This document shows, one piece after another, positions 42,940 to 51,832 of a stretch of DNA of 64,000 nt. Where the stretch lies: the NCBI GenBank assembly GCA_025966135.1, contig JAOPVP010000038.1, positions 1-64,000 of the forward strand, given 5' to 3'. Below the pieces are notes generated by a model. It saw only the letters and a list, made by a program, of their open reading frames with translations. It had not been told where the DNA came from and did no database searches. Made by a program: the position numbers and the translations under genes. Origin of the DNA: Frankiales bacterium. GTDB taxonomy: Bacteria > Actinomycetota > Actinomycetes > Mycobacteriales > SCTD01. Position 1 is the stretch's first letter; each line of letters opens with the position of its first letter.

Positions 42940-44400
42940 ATGGCTGACAACCGGGCCGGCTTTCTGGCCGACCTACCGACGGACCTGTACATCGACGGGA
43001 AGTGGGTTCCTGCGGCGGACGGTGGACGCTTCGACGTGCTTGATCCCGCAACAGGGGACCTCCTCGTCTCGGTGGCGGACGGTTCGGTCACCGACGCTGG
43101 GCACGCCGTCGACGCAGCAGCCGCCGCAGCCGGGGAGTGGGCGGCGACCGCCCCACGAGTCCGCGGAGAGATCCTGCGTCGAGCTTTCGAGCTGATGACG
43201 GCGCAGGCAGAGGATCTCGCACGCCTGATCTCCCTCGAGAACGGCAAGGCTCTTCCGGACGCCCGCGGTGAGGTTGCCTATGCCGCGGAGTTCTTCCGCT
43301 GGTACGGCGAGGAGGCGGTCCGCACGACCGGCACCGCCGTCACGGCCCCCTCGGGTGCCAACAAGATTCTGGTACTCCATCAGCCGGTCGGGATCTGTGT
43401 CCTGGTAACGCCATGGAACTTCCCCGCCGCGATGGCTACCCGCAAGATCGGCCCCGCCTTGGCAGCGGGCTGCACGGTGGTGCTCAAACCGGCCAGCGAC
43501 ACCCCGCTCACGGCGCTGGCCATGGCCAGAATCCTCGAGGCAGCAGGGGTGCCGCCCGGTGTTGTCAATGTCCTTCCGGCCCGGCGGTCAGGCCAGGTGG
43601 TCTCGTCAATGCTGCACGACCCACGCGTTCGCAAGCTCTCGTTCACTGGGTCCACCGAGGTGGGTCGGACGCTCCTGCGAGAGGCAGCGGACATGGTCGT
43701 GAACACCTCGATGGAGCTCGGCGGGAACGCGCCGTTCATCGTCTTTGCCGACGCTGATCTCGAGGCAGCCCTCGACGGCGCCATGATCGCGAAGATGCGC
43801 AATGCCGGCGAGGCATGTACGGCCGCCAACCGCTTCTACGTCGAGTCCTCCGTCGCCGACGAGTTCAGTCGCCGCCTGGCAGCGCGCCTTGAGGCCCTGG
43901 TCGTCGGACCCGGTACGCAGGAGAGCACACAGGTCGGCCCCTTGGTCAACGAGGAGAGCGCGACCAAGGTCGCCGACCTGGTCCGGAGCGCGCTCGACGA
44001 GGGTGCGCAGATCATCACCGGGGGTAGCCGGCCCGACCGGATGGGGTTCTACTTCGAGCCCACGGTCCTGGTGAACGTGCACCCTGACGCCGCGATCCTC
44101 AGCGAGGAGATCTTCGGTCCAGTCGCTCCCATTGTCACGTTCGAGACCGAGGCGGAGGCCATCCGTCAGGCGAACGGGACCGAGTACGGCTTGGTGGCCT
44201 ACGTCTACACGCGTGACCTGGCCCGTGGACTGCGTGTCAGCGAGGCACTGGAGTCGGGGATGGTGGGGCTCAACCGTGGGCTCGTCAGCGACCCAGCGGC
44301 TCCGTTCGGGGGGGTCAAGCAGAGCGGGATCGGCCGCGAGGGCGGTCATTCAGGAGTGCTCGACTACCTCGAGCCCAAGTACATCGCCGTCCAGTGGTAG
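42940..44400 (+). CDS. NAD(P)-dependent aldehyde (semialdehyde) dehydrogenase
   Basis: 486 residues after GGAGGG, similar in pattern to succinate-semialdehyde dehydrogenases (GabD type). Seen: VTPWNFPAAMATRKIGPALAAG, GSTEVGR, ELGGNAPFIVF with Glu about 259, GEACTAANRFYV with Cys about 293, and EEIFGPVAPIVTF. The GNAPFIVFADADLEAA and C-terminal GGVKQSGIGREGG are typical of the subfamily. Likely oxidises the aldehyde produced earlier in this operon. Confidence 0.93.
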   Translation: MADNRAGFLADLPTDLYIDGKWVPAADGGRFDVLDPATGDLLVSVADGSVTDAGHAVDAAAAAAGEWAATAPRVRGEILRRAFELMTAQAEDLARLISLENGKALPDARGEVAYAAEFFRWYGEEAVRTTGTAVTAPSGANKILVLHQPVGICVLVTPWNFPAAMATRKIGPALAAGCTVVLKPASDTPLTALAMARILEAAGVPPGVVNVLPARRSGQVVSSMLHDPRVRKLSFTGSTEVGRTLLREAADMVVNTSMELGGNAPFIVFADADLEAALDGAMIAKMRNAGEACTAANRFYVESSVADEFSRRLAARLEALVVGPGTQESTQVGPLVNEESATKVADLVRSALDEGAQIITGGSRPDRMGFYFEPTVLVNVHPDAAILSEEIFGPVAPIVTFETEAEAIRQANGTEYGLVAYVYTRDLARGLRVSEALESGMVGLNRGLVSDPAAPFGGVKQSGIGREGGHSGVLDYLEPKYIAVQW

Positions 44401-44972
44401 GCCCCGGAGGGGGGATAGAGGGCCAGACTGGGCTGCCCGGGCTGAGAGGCGTGGACCACATCGGCTTCACGGTTCCCGACCTCGAGCAGGCAAGGGCATT
44501 CCTCGTGGATGTGCTCGGGTGCGAATACATGTACAGCTTGGGTCCGTTCCAGGACGACGGCGCCTGGATGCAAACGCAGCTCAACGTCCACCCTCGGGCG
44601 GTGATGCAGCGACTGCACTTCTTCCGCTGCGGCAGTGCCGCCATCTTCGAGGTCTTTCAGTACGCCGCACCCGCTCAGAGCGCCCTGCAGCCGCGGAACA
44701 GCGACGTGGGCGGACACCACGTTGCTCTCTATGTCGAGGATCTCGACGTCGCGATCGAGCACCTCCAAACGCACGGTGTAGCCGTGCTGGGAAACCCGGT
44801 CGCCAGCAGGGGCCCGAGCGCTGGGCAGAGGTGGATCTACTTCCTCGCTCCGTGGGGGATGCAGTTCGAGCTCGTGTCCTACCCGGGCGGCAAGGCGTTC
44901 GACCACGCTCCCCCGGAGACCACCCAGAGCGCCGACAGGGCGATGTCCGACCACCCTGCCCGCGCCCTCTAG
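44394..44972 (+). CDS. VOC-superfamily (glyoxalase/dioxygenase-like) protein
   Basis: Up to 192 residues. Two beta-alpha-beta-beta-beta modules: GVDHIGFTVPDLEQARAFLVDVLG with its Glu in AIFEVFQY, and GGHHVALYVEDLDVAIEHL with its Glu in MQFELVSYPGG. All four metal ligands (His, Glu, His, Glu) are present, so a metal enzyme is likely: glyoxalase, epimerase or extradiol type. The GTG 44394 start overlaps the ALDH stop; a GTG at 44451 is possible. Confidence 0.85.
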   Translation: MVGPGGGIEGQTGLPGLRGVDHIGFTVPDLEQARAFLVDVLGCEYMYSLGPFQDDGAWMQTQLNVHPRAVMQRLHFFRCGSAAIFEVFQYAAPAQSALQPRNSDVGGHHVALYVEDLDVAIEHLQTHGVAVLGNPVASRGPSAGQRWIYFLAPWGMQFELVSYPGGKAFDHAPPETTQSADRAMSDHPARAL

Positions 44973-45011
44973 CCCCAGTCCCTCCCTCCTTCGCATGACC
45001 CTGGAGACATC

Positions 45012-47192
45012 ATGAGCGTGCACAACCGGCTCGAGCCCGCATCGCCGTGGGTCGAAGTCGTCGCGACCACCGAAGACTGGGACCTGGCGGCGCCGCATCT
45101 GCTCAAGACGATGCTGGGTCAGCTCGTCGTGATCCGTGCGTTCGAGGAGTACGTCCTCGAGCTCGCCGGTGCCGGCTTGATCCACGGGCCGGCCCACTCG
45201 AGCATCGGGCAAGAGGCTGGAGCGGTCGGATCGGTCCTCACGCTCACGAGCCGGGACGCGGTGAACGGGTCGCACCGCGGTCACCACCAGTTCCTGGCCA
45301 AAGCCATCTCCCACGTGGCCCCCAAGGGACTCGACCCCGACGAGGAACTCCCGGACGACATTCGGGAGCTGCTGCTGCGCAGCCTGGCCGAGATCTGCGG
45401 ACTGTCACGCGGCTTCAGCCATGGCCGGGGCGGTTCCATGCACCTGCAGTGGAAAGAGGCGGGAGCCATGGGAACGAATGCGATCGTCGGTGGTGGCGTA
45501 CCCCAGGCAGCGGGATTCGCCTGGGCAAACCGCCAAGCCGGCACCGACGCTGTGTCCGTCACCTACTTCGGTGACGGCGCCGTCAACATCGGATCCACGC
45601 TGGAGACCTTCAACCTGGCCTCCGCCTGGCGCCTGCCGGTCTGCTTCTTCATCGAGAACAACCAGTACGCCGTCTCCACGAACATCACGGAGGCCACCGG
45701 CGAGGCACGCCTGTCGGCACGCGGCCTGGGGTTCAACATCCCCAGCTGGAAGGTCGACGGGATGGATCCGCTTGCCGTCTACCTGGCGACGCAAGAAGCC
45801 GTGGATCACATGCGGGCTGGCAAGGGGCCCACCATGATCGAGGCGGACGTCTACCGCTACTTCCACCAGAACGGCCCCTTCCCCGGGAGCGCCTTCGGGT
45901 ATCGCACGAAGGAAGAGGAGACGGCGTGGCGGCAACGGGATCCGATCAAGCAGCTCTCCGGCCACCTCGTGCGCCGCGGGATCACAACTCAGAAGGCGAT
46001 CACCGCAGCCACCGCTCGAGCGAAGCGCGTCATGGCCGAGCTCGGTGACGTCCTGCTTGAGCCACTGCCGGGGGGGAAGCCCGGTCAGCGCCGCATCAAG
46101 CCGGATGAGTGGCCGGACCCAGCGTTCCGCGACGTCGGCGTCCGCGGCGACCTCAGCGAGTTCGCCGATGCCCCCCTTGCCGACCGGGACACCTACACCG
46201 GACAGGTTGCCCAGCAGAAGTTCATCGACGCGGTCGCAGGGGTGATGGCGCGTCGGATGGCGACCGATGACTCGATCGTCGTGATGGGAGAGGACATCCA
46301 CCGGCTCAACGGAGGCACCAACGGCGCGACACGTGGTCTCAAGGAGACCTATCCAGACCGCATCCTCGGCACCCCCATCAGCGAGAACGCCTTCGCGGGA
46401 CTTGGCGGTGGCATCGCGATCGACGGGAGGTACAGGCCTGTCGTGGAGTTCATGTACGCCGACTTCATGTGGGTCGCCGCCGACCAGCTGTTCAACCAGA
46501 TCGGCAAGGCCCGGCACATGTTCGGCGGAGACGGCGCCGTGCCGCTGGTGCTCCGCAGCAAAGTCGCGATGGGAACGGGGTACGGCTCGCAGCACTCCAT
46601 GGACCCTGCTGGCGTGATGGCCACCGCCCCGGGCTGGCGCATCGTCGCACCATCGACGCCGTTCGACTACGTCGGCCTGATGAACAGCGCGCTCAGGTGC
46701 AACGACCCCGTCGTCGTGCTGGAGCACGTCGACCTGTACACCTCAACCGGTGAGGGCCCGGTCGACGATCTCGACTACTGCCTCCCGGTCGGCAAGGCGG
46801 CGATCCGCCGCAGTGGTTCCGACCTCACGATCATCTCCTACCTGGCGATGGTGAACTACGTCCTCGAGGCCGTCGAATCCCTGGGGACCGTGGACGCGGA
46901 GGTGATCGACCTGCGCTGGCTCGATCGCGCAAGCGTCGACTGGGACACCATCGGCGAGAGCATCAAGCGGACGAACAGAGTGCTCATCGCCGAGCAGGGC
47001 GCGGTCGGCACGTCCTACGGCGGTTGGCTCGCGGACGAGATCCAGCGCCGGTACTTCGACTGGCTCGACGCGCCGATCCAGCGGGTCACCGGCGCAGAGG
47101 CGTCGCCCAGCATCAGCAAGGTGCTCGAACGAGCCGCTATCGCCCAGACCGACGAAGTCATCGCGAAGCTCATCGAGATGGCAGGGCCCTGA
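45012..47192 (+). CDS. 2-oxoacid dehydrogenase E1 component, alpha and beta subunits fused
   Basis: 726 residues, about the sum of separate E1 alpha and E1 beta chains. Alpha half: HSSIGQEAGAVGSVL, SHGRGGSMHL, GGGVPQAAGFAWA and the thiamine-diphosphate motif GDGAVN...ENNQYAVSTN (about 187-220). Beta half from about residue 400: VMGEDIHRLNGGTNGATRGL, GTPISENAFAGLGGGIAI, EQGAVGTSYGGWLADEI. Decarboxylates a 2-oxoacid and passes the acyl group to the E2 encoded next. It resembles the branched-chain/acetoin group more than pyruvate AceE; fused forms of this group are known. Confidence 0.93.
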   Translation: MSVHNRLEPASPWVEVVATTEDWDLAAPHLLKTMLGQLVVIRAFEEYVLELAGAGLIHGPAHSSIGQEAGAVGSVLTLTSRDAVNGSHRGHHQFLAKAISHVAPKGLDPDEELPDDIRELLLRSLAEICGLSRGFSHGRGGSMHLQWKEAGAMGTNAIVGGGVPQAAGFAWANRQAGTDAVSVTYFGDGAVNIGSTLETFNLASAWRLPVCFFIENNQYAVSTNITEATGEARLSARGLGFNIPSWKVDGMDPLAVYLATQEAVDHMRAGKGPTMIEADVYRYFHQNGPFPGSAFGYRTKEEETAWRQRDPIKQLSGHLVRRGITTQKAITAATARAKRVMAELGDVLLEPLPGGKPGQRRIKPDEWPDPAFRDVGVRGDLSEFADAPLADRDTYTGQVAQQKFIDAVAGVMARRMATDDSIVVMGEDIHRLNGGTNGATRGLKETYPDRILGTPISENAFAGLGGGIAIDGRYRPVVEFMYADFMWVAADQLFNQIGKARHMFGGDGAVPLVLRSKVAMGTGYGSQHSMDPAGVMATAPGWRIVAPSTPFDYVGLMNSALRCNDPVVVLEHVDLYTSTGEGPVDDLDYCLPVGKAAIRRSGSDLTIISYLAMVNYVLEAVESLGTVDAEVIDLRWLDRASVDWDTIGESIKRTNRVLIAEQGAVGTSYGGWLADEIQRRYFDWLDAPIQRVTGAEASPSISKVLERAAIAQTDEVIAKLIEMAGP

Positions 47193-47194
47193 CG

Positions 47195-48550
47195 ATGGCA
47201 AGGATCTTCCGGATGCCCGAGATCGCCGCAGCCGCGACCGAGGCAGTCCTGCTGAAGTGGCCAGTGGCCGAGAACAGCCCGTTCTCCGCCGGGGACGTCA
47301 TCGCCACCGTCGAGACCGAGAAGGCGCTGGTCGACGTCGAGGCCGACGCAGACGGCATCATGCTCAAGATCCTGGTCTCCGAGGGTGCTGCCGTCGAGGT
47401 GGGAGCGCCGATCGCCCTCCTAGGTGATCCTGGCGAGAAGGTCGACGACCTCAAGGCTCTGCTGGCAGAGCTGGGACTGCCGGCACGAGAGAGCGGGGTG
47501 ACGGCCGCGCCGGACCGCGACGCTCCTCACAGCCACGGCGGGAGCGCGGCCCCATCAGAGGCCAGCCTCGAGGTCGTGGCGGCCCCAGCCAGAAACGGTC
47601 ACGAGCCCCTTGCGGGTTCCTCACCCAGCACCAGAATCTTCGCCAGCCCCCTGGCACGAAGACTGGCGAAGGACGCCAAGCTCCCGGTGGAGCACATCCA
47701 AGGGACAGGTCCGGGAGGTCGGATCATCCGGCGCGATGTGGAGGAGGCGACCGCCAAGCGGACTGCCCTCACTGCGGCGTTGCAGCCCACTGCAGTCGTG
47801 GAGCCGTCTGCTCGACCCCAGGCTGCGCCGAACGCGGCGGCGGCACCCGCCTCCGTGGCTGCGAGAGCTCTCGCCTACGTCGACACGCCGCATTCCCGGA
47901 TGCGCCAAGCTATCGCCGCCCGGCTCACCGAGAGCAAGCAGTCGATACCTCACTTCTACCTGCGTGGCACGTGTCGGGTCGGCAGGCTCCTCAGTCTCCG
48001 CGCAGAGCTCAACGCCAGTAGCCCCACCAGGGTCTCGGTCAACGACCTGGTCATCAAAGCCGCCGCCAGGGCACATCTGCTGGTACCGGCGATCAACGTC
48101 ATCTGGACGCCGGAGGCGATCCGAAGCTTCTCGACGGTGGACGTCTCGGTGGCCATCGCCACCGAGCGTGGCCTCGTGACACCCGTGCTGCGCTCGGTCG
48201 AGCAGATGTCTGTGTCCGCGGTAGCGGCTCAGGTCCAGGATCTCGCAGGCCGGGCGAAGAGCGGCACCCTCCGGCAGGACGAGATCGTCGGTGGCGCGCT
48301 CAGCATCACGAACCTCGGCATGTTCGGGACCGAGGAGTTCTCGGCGATCCTGAATCCTCCGCAAGCAGCCATCCTCGCAGTAGGTGCCGCCCGGAAGGAG
48401 CCGGTCGTGAAGGGCGGGAAGGTCAAGGTCGGTCACGTGATGCGGGTAACCCTGTCCGTCGACCACCGGCCCGTCGACGGCGCCGTCGCTGCGGAGTGGA
48501 TGAGAACCTTCATCTCCCTCGTCGAGGACCCGCTTCAGATCCTCGCGTAG
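47195..48550 (+). CDS. 2-oxoacid dehydrogenase E2 component (dihydrolipoyl acyltransferase)
   Basis: 451 residues from ATG 47195, two bases after the E1 stop. Lipoyl domain with ETEKALVDVEA (lipoyl-Lys about 43), an Ala/Pro-rich linker, peripheral-subunit-binding domain ASPLARRLAKDAKLPVEHIQGTGPGGRIIRRDV (about 150-183), and the acyltransferase core ending in VDHRPVDGAVAAEW with the catalytic His and Asp. Forms an acyl-CoA with the E1. No E3 (lipoamide dehydrogenase) gene is nearby, so E3 must be shared from elsewhere. Last gene of the operon. Confidence 0.94.
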   Translation: MARIFRMPEIAAAATEAVLLKWPVAENSPFSAGDVIATVETEKALVDVEADADGIMLKILVSEGAAVEVGAPIALLGDPGEKVDDLKALLAELGLPARESGVTAAPDRDAPHSHGGSAAPSEASLEVVAAPARNGHEPLAGSSPSTRIFASPLARRLAKDAKLPVEHIQGTGPGGRIIRRDVEEATAKRTALTAALQPTAVVEPSARPQAAPNAAAAPASVAARALAYVDTPHSRMRQAIAARLTESKQSIPHFYLRGTCRVGRLLSLRAELNASSPTRVSVNDLVIKAAARAHLLVPAINVIWTPEAIRSFSTVDVSVAIATERGLVTPVLRSVEQMSVSAVAAQVQDLAGRAKSGTLRQDEIVGGALSITNLGMFGTEEFSAILNPPQAAILAVGAARKEPVVKGGKVKVGHVMRVTLSVDHRPVDGAVAAEWMRTFISLVEDPLQILA

Positions 48551-48607
48551 CCCGGCGAGCAGGCAGCGTGGCCAACCCCATCGGGAGCCGCGCGGTCAGC
48601 CCGTTCT

Positions 48608-49780
48608 TCACCCGCGTCCGAGCTCATCCCCCGCGTCAGGGGCGCCTCCCATCATCCGCACCATCGGGATGCCGCCGGTTCGGACGAACCGCACCAGGAG
48701 GAGGAGTGCCAGCGCGAGGAAGACCACGTTCAGCACCGTCGTGTAGTTCCACATGACGTTCACCTCGACCACCTTGGCGTTGCGGCTGTCCGGCACCAGC
48801 CCGAGCCCACCGAAGATGAGCTCGACGACATACGCTGCTGCGACCATGGCCACGGAGAAGGTGGCCGTGATGAACAGCATCATCCGCGTGCCGTAGTACT
48901 TCCGGTAGATCACCAGGATCGGGAGAATGATGAGGTCGGCGAAGATGAACGCGAGCACGCCGCCGAAGCTGATCCCACCGTTCCACAGCACAGCTGCCAG
49001 CGGCACGTTGCCGATGCTGCAGGTCGAGGACAGAACTGCCACCAGCACACCTGCCACCGGACCCCACACCTTCGCACCGACTGGATGGTCGGCGAGGAAC
49101 AAGGTCTGCCACCAGCTGTCCGGCACCCACGCGCCGGCCGCTCCCGCTAACAACAGGCCGATGGCGATGTCGCGGATGACCGCGGCCCACTCCATCGCGA
49201 AGATGTGCGACACCGAGGTGAAGCCGGCGTCGGAGAACAGCCGTGACCAGACCGTTCCTTCCCGGCGGATACTCATGTCCATCGCGGCGTGGCCTTCCAT
49301 CGATCCCGCCAAACCCTGCTCGGCCTGCCGTCGGGCATGGTCCAGCAGCGGACGAGTGAGGAACCGCCGGAACAGGGACACGAGCAGCACGATCATGATC
49401 GGCCCGCCGACGAACTCGGCAGTGGTGAACTCCCAGCCCAACAGGAGCGCCAAGATGATGCCCAGTTCGATCACCAGGTTGGTCGAAGCGAGCTCGAAGG
49501 CCATCGCCGCGGTGAAGCTCGCGCCCTTGCGGAACAGCGACCGGGCCAGGGCCACCGCGGCATAGGAACAGCTCGACGAAGCGATGCCCAGTCCCGTGGC
49601 CACCGCCAAGGTCTTAGGCCGGTCATCGCCGAGCAGACCGACGATGGTCTCCCGGCGGACGGTGGCCTGAACGATCGCGGCCAGCGTGAAACCGAGAACC
49701 AGGCTCCAGGTCACCTCCCAGGTCATGCCGCCAGCCAGGGACAGCGCGTGGCTCAGGCCGTGCAGCGCGTCGCTCACCAT
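48608..49780 (-). CDS. ArsP/DUF318-type permease
   Basis: 390 residues from ATG 49780 (GAGG and GAGGG upstream), about eight to ten helices. Two family repeats: GLGIASSSCSYAAVALARSLFRKGASFTAAMAFELASTNLVIELG and VLSSTCSIGNVPLAAVLWNGGISFGGVLAFIFADLI, each with the Cys-Ser motif. Members include the organoarsenical exporter ArsP; many are of unknown substrate. A long hairpin stands before it. It ends convergently with the E2 gene, 57 bases apart. Confidence 0.88.
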   Translation of the reverse strand: MVSDALHGLSHALSLAGGMTWEVTWSLVLGFTLAAIVQATVRRETIVGLLGDDRPKTLAVATGLGIASSSCSYAAVALARSLFRKGASFTAAMAFELASTNLVIELGIILALLLGWEFTTAEFVGGPIMIVLLVSLFRRFLTRPLLDHARRQAEQGLAGSMEGHAAMDMSIRREGTVWSRLFSDAGFTSVSHIFAMEWAAVIRDIAIGLLLAGAAGAWVPDSWWQTLFLADHPVGAKVWGPVAGVLVAVLSSTCSIGNVPLAAVLWNGGISFGGVLAFIFADLIILPILVIYRKYYGTRMMLFITATFSVAMVAAAYVVELIFGGLGLVPDSRNAKVVEVNVMWNYTTVLNVVFLALALLLLVRFVRTGGIPMVRMMGGAPDAGDELGRG

Positions 49781-50062
49781 CTCTACCCTCACCTCGACAG
49801 CCACCAGACTGTGCCCACCCGGGGACTATCGCGGTCAGGGTGGGACCGCGATAGCCCCCGGCCAAGGTGCACCTGGCACGTATGACTGGAGGCGTGCCGG
49901 CCTGAGCCACGTGATGGTGCGCGGCAGCCGGGGCCGCAGCTCGTCGGCTGCGAGATCGGGCGGGGCAGTCATCGCGTCCCCACGTCCGGGACCTGGATTC
50001 AAGTATCAGGCGTGATCGCCCGATACCGCGAGAAAGTCCTCTGCCGAGCAACCGAAGGTCCC
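49781..50062. promoter_or_regulatory. Divergent intergenic region with an 18-bp-arm hairpin before the permease
   Basis: Arms 49819-49836 and 49844-49861 (core CTATCGCGGTC / GACCGCGATAG) pair over 18 positions with one mismatch and a seven-base loop. It is 39-81 bases upstream of the permease start, in its probable 5' leader, on the far side from the EAL gene. It could be an attenuator, terminator or large operator. No gene seen in the rest of the gap. Confidence 0.5.
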
Positions 50063-51394
50063 ATGCGCATCTCCGGCCAGCGAGTCCTGGTCCTCGCCCT
50101 GGCCCTGGCCGCTACGGTCGCGCTGCTCACTGTCGCTGTCGTCCTCGGCCGGCCGTTGGCGGGCTGGTTCGCCGGTGCAGCCATCGGCGTACTGGTTGCT
50201 CTTCTGCTCACCGAGCACTTGGCGCTGATGTCGGCATGGCGCCAGCTGGCCCGTGAACACCACGACACAGGCGCACTACAAGGACGACTCGACGCGGCTG
50301 CTGCCACCAGCGGCGGCTGGTTGTACACCCTGGACACGAACAGTCGGTTCGTCTACTCCAGCGACGCCAGCATGGACTGCTTGGGATTCTTGCCGGAGGA
50401 GCTCCTGGGGACCGAGGCAAGCGCCTTGCTCAGCCCGGACGAGCTGGGTCTCATCGAAAGCCGCCTTGGGCATCCTCCCCAGGGAGTGAACACCCTTGTG
50501 GTGCGAGGCCGGCACCGCAACGGCGAGGACCGCTGGCTCGAGTGCTCGATCGCGGCCGTCGTCGACGCCACAACCAAGGCTCCGATCGGATGGACCGGAA
50601 CAGCTCGGTTGTTGACCAACGCCAAGCACCCCGGAATCTTTCGTGAGATCCACCGCCGCGACGTCACAGAGATCCTGCGCACCGAGCAGCTCATCATCGC
50701 CTTCCAGCCGATCATCGACCTCACGACTGGGTTCGTCATCGGTGTCGAGGCACTCAGCCGCTTCCCATCCAGGCCCGCAGCCACGCCCGACGTGCTCTTC
50801 GCCGAAGCTGCCAACGCCGGTCTGGGACCCGACCTCGAACTGCTCGCGATCCGTCGGGCCCTCGAGGAGGCCCGCGTGCTCGACTCCTCACTTCACGTAG
50901 CCGTCAACGTCTCGCCGACCGTCCTCGCGAGCCCCTCCCTCATCGACGCACTCCTGGCCAGCGGCATGGACCTGGCGCGGGTGATCGTCGAGATCACCGA
51001 GCACGCATCCGTCGTCGACTACACCGTCCTGGAACACCCACGAAAGCGCCTGCGGGACCTCGGAGTACGCCTCGCCATCGACGACGCCGGGTCCGGGTAC
51101 GCCTCCCTGCGGCACATCGTGGCCCTCGCTCCGGACGTGATCAAGATCGACCGAGCCCTCGTCACGGACCTCAACTGCGACCGGGCCCGCCGGGCGCTGG
51201 TGGGCGCGGTCGTCTCCTTCGCCAACGAGATCGGTGCAACGACGGTCATCGGCGAAGGTGTGGAGACGCAAGCCGAGCTGGACGCCCTGATTGCTCTCGG
51301 CGTCGATGCCGCGCAGGGCTACTTCATCGGGCGCCCGACCCCGTCACCGAGCGAGTGGCTCCACTGGGACTCGTCCTCCGCCGTCAGCGGCTGA
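50063..51394 (+). CDS. Membrane-bound PAS-EAL cyclic-di-GMP phosphodiesterase
   Basis: 443 residues from ATG 50063 (AAGG upstream); GTG 50012 would add 17 residues. Two N-terminal helices (about residues 6-50), a PAS-like region (about 75-190), and an EAL domain (about 205-435). All catalytic motifs are intact: VEALSRF, NVSP, EITEH, DDAGSGY, IKID, GEGVET, QGYFIGRP. There is no GGDEF domain. Hydrolyses c-di-GMP at the inner membrane face in response to whatever the PAS region senses. Confidence 0.92.
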   Translation: MRISGQRVLVLALALAATVALLTVAVVLGRPLAGWFAGAAIGVLVALLLTEHLALMSAWRQLAREHHDTGALQGRLDAAAATSGGWLYTLDTNSRFVYSSDASMDCLGFLPEELLGTEASALLSPDELGLIESRLGHPPQGVNTLVVRGRHRNGEDRWLECSIAAVVDATTKAPIGWTGTARLLTNAKHPGIFREIHRRDVTEILRTEQLIIAFQPIIDLTTGFVIGVEALSRFPSRPAATPDVLFAEAANAGLGPDLELLAIRRALEEARVLDSSLHVAVNVSPTVLASPSLIDALLASGMDLARVIVEITEHASVVDYTVLEHPRKRLRDLGVRLAIDDAGSGYASLRHIVALAPDVIKIDRALVTDLNCDRARRALVGAVVSFANEIGATTVIGEGVETQAELDALIALGVDAAQGYFIGRPTPSPSEWLHWDSSSAVSG

Positions 51395-51832
51395 TCACCG
51401 AGCGTCGGGCGAGAGCCGACCGTCCGCAAGGCGGTTCGGGACCACACCTAAGCGCCTGGAACTAGTCACAGCGGCCCAGGTAGCGACGGCAGCAGCATTG
51501 ACGCTTTCGGGCGGTTCTTCGGCCTTCTCCTCAATGCGACGCTGTAGGGGGTCGACGGAGGGAGAGCATCCACGACACGGCGATCCCGGTGTGAGCCGGA
51601 GGCGCGCGGTCACGGGTCCAGCCGGGTTACCCAAAGGGAAGGCAGATCATCGTGCACAGCTCCACGAGAGCGTTCGGCACGATTGCGGTCACCGGCCTTC
51701 TCGCTGCGGACGGCTCGTCCCCCCTAGCCAGCAGTAACACCCGGGCGAGCGCCGCCGGCTCAGGGCGGACAGGACCGCCATGAGCTCGCACATCGGCACA
51801 ACGTGATCACCCGACTGTCGGTGGGTCCGATC
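51395..51832 (+). other. 438-base gap between two c-di-GMP genes, with a short secreted-peptide-like reading frame
   Basis: No full gene. A GTG at 51652, after AAAGGGAAGG, opens a 43-codon frame (to TGA 51783) starting HSSTRAFGTIAVTGLLAADG, which looks like the front of an actinobacterial secreted protein that was cut short. Just before it lies AGCCGGGTTACCC (about 51620-51632), similar to the 3' end of GEMM (c-di-GMP-I) riboswitches, but the 5' half with GCAAAGCC is not there. Most likely the remains of a secreted-protein gene and its leader. Confidence 0.3.

Noticed and set aside
51560..51640. GEMM (c-di-GMP-I) riboswitch before the GGDEF-EAL gene
   Set aside because: Only the 3' AGCCGGGTTACC resembles the motif; the conserved 5' half and the GCAAAGCC segment are missing. 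Kept only as a weak observation.
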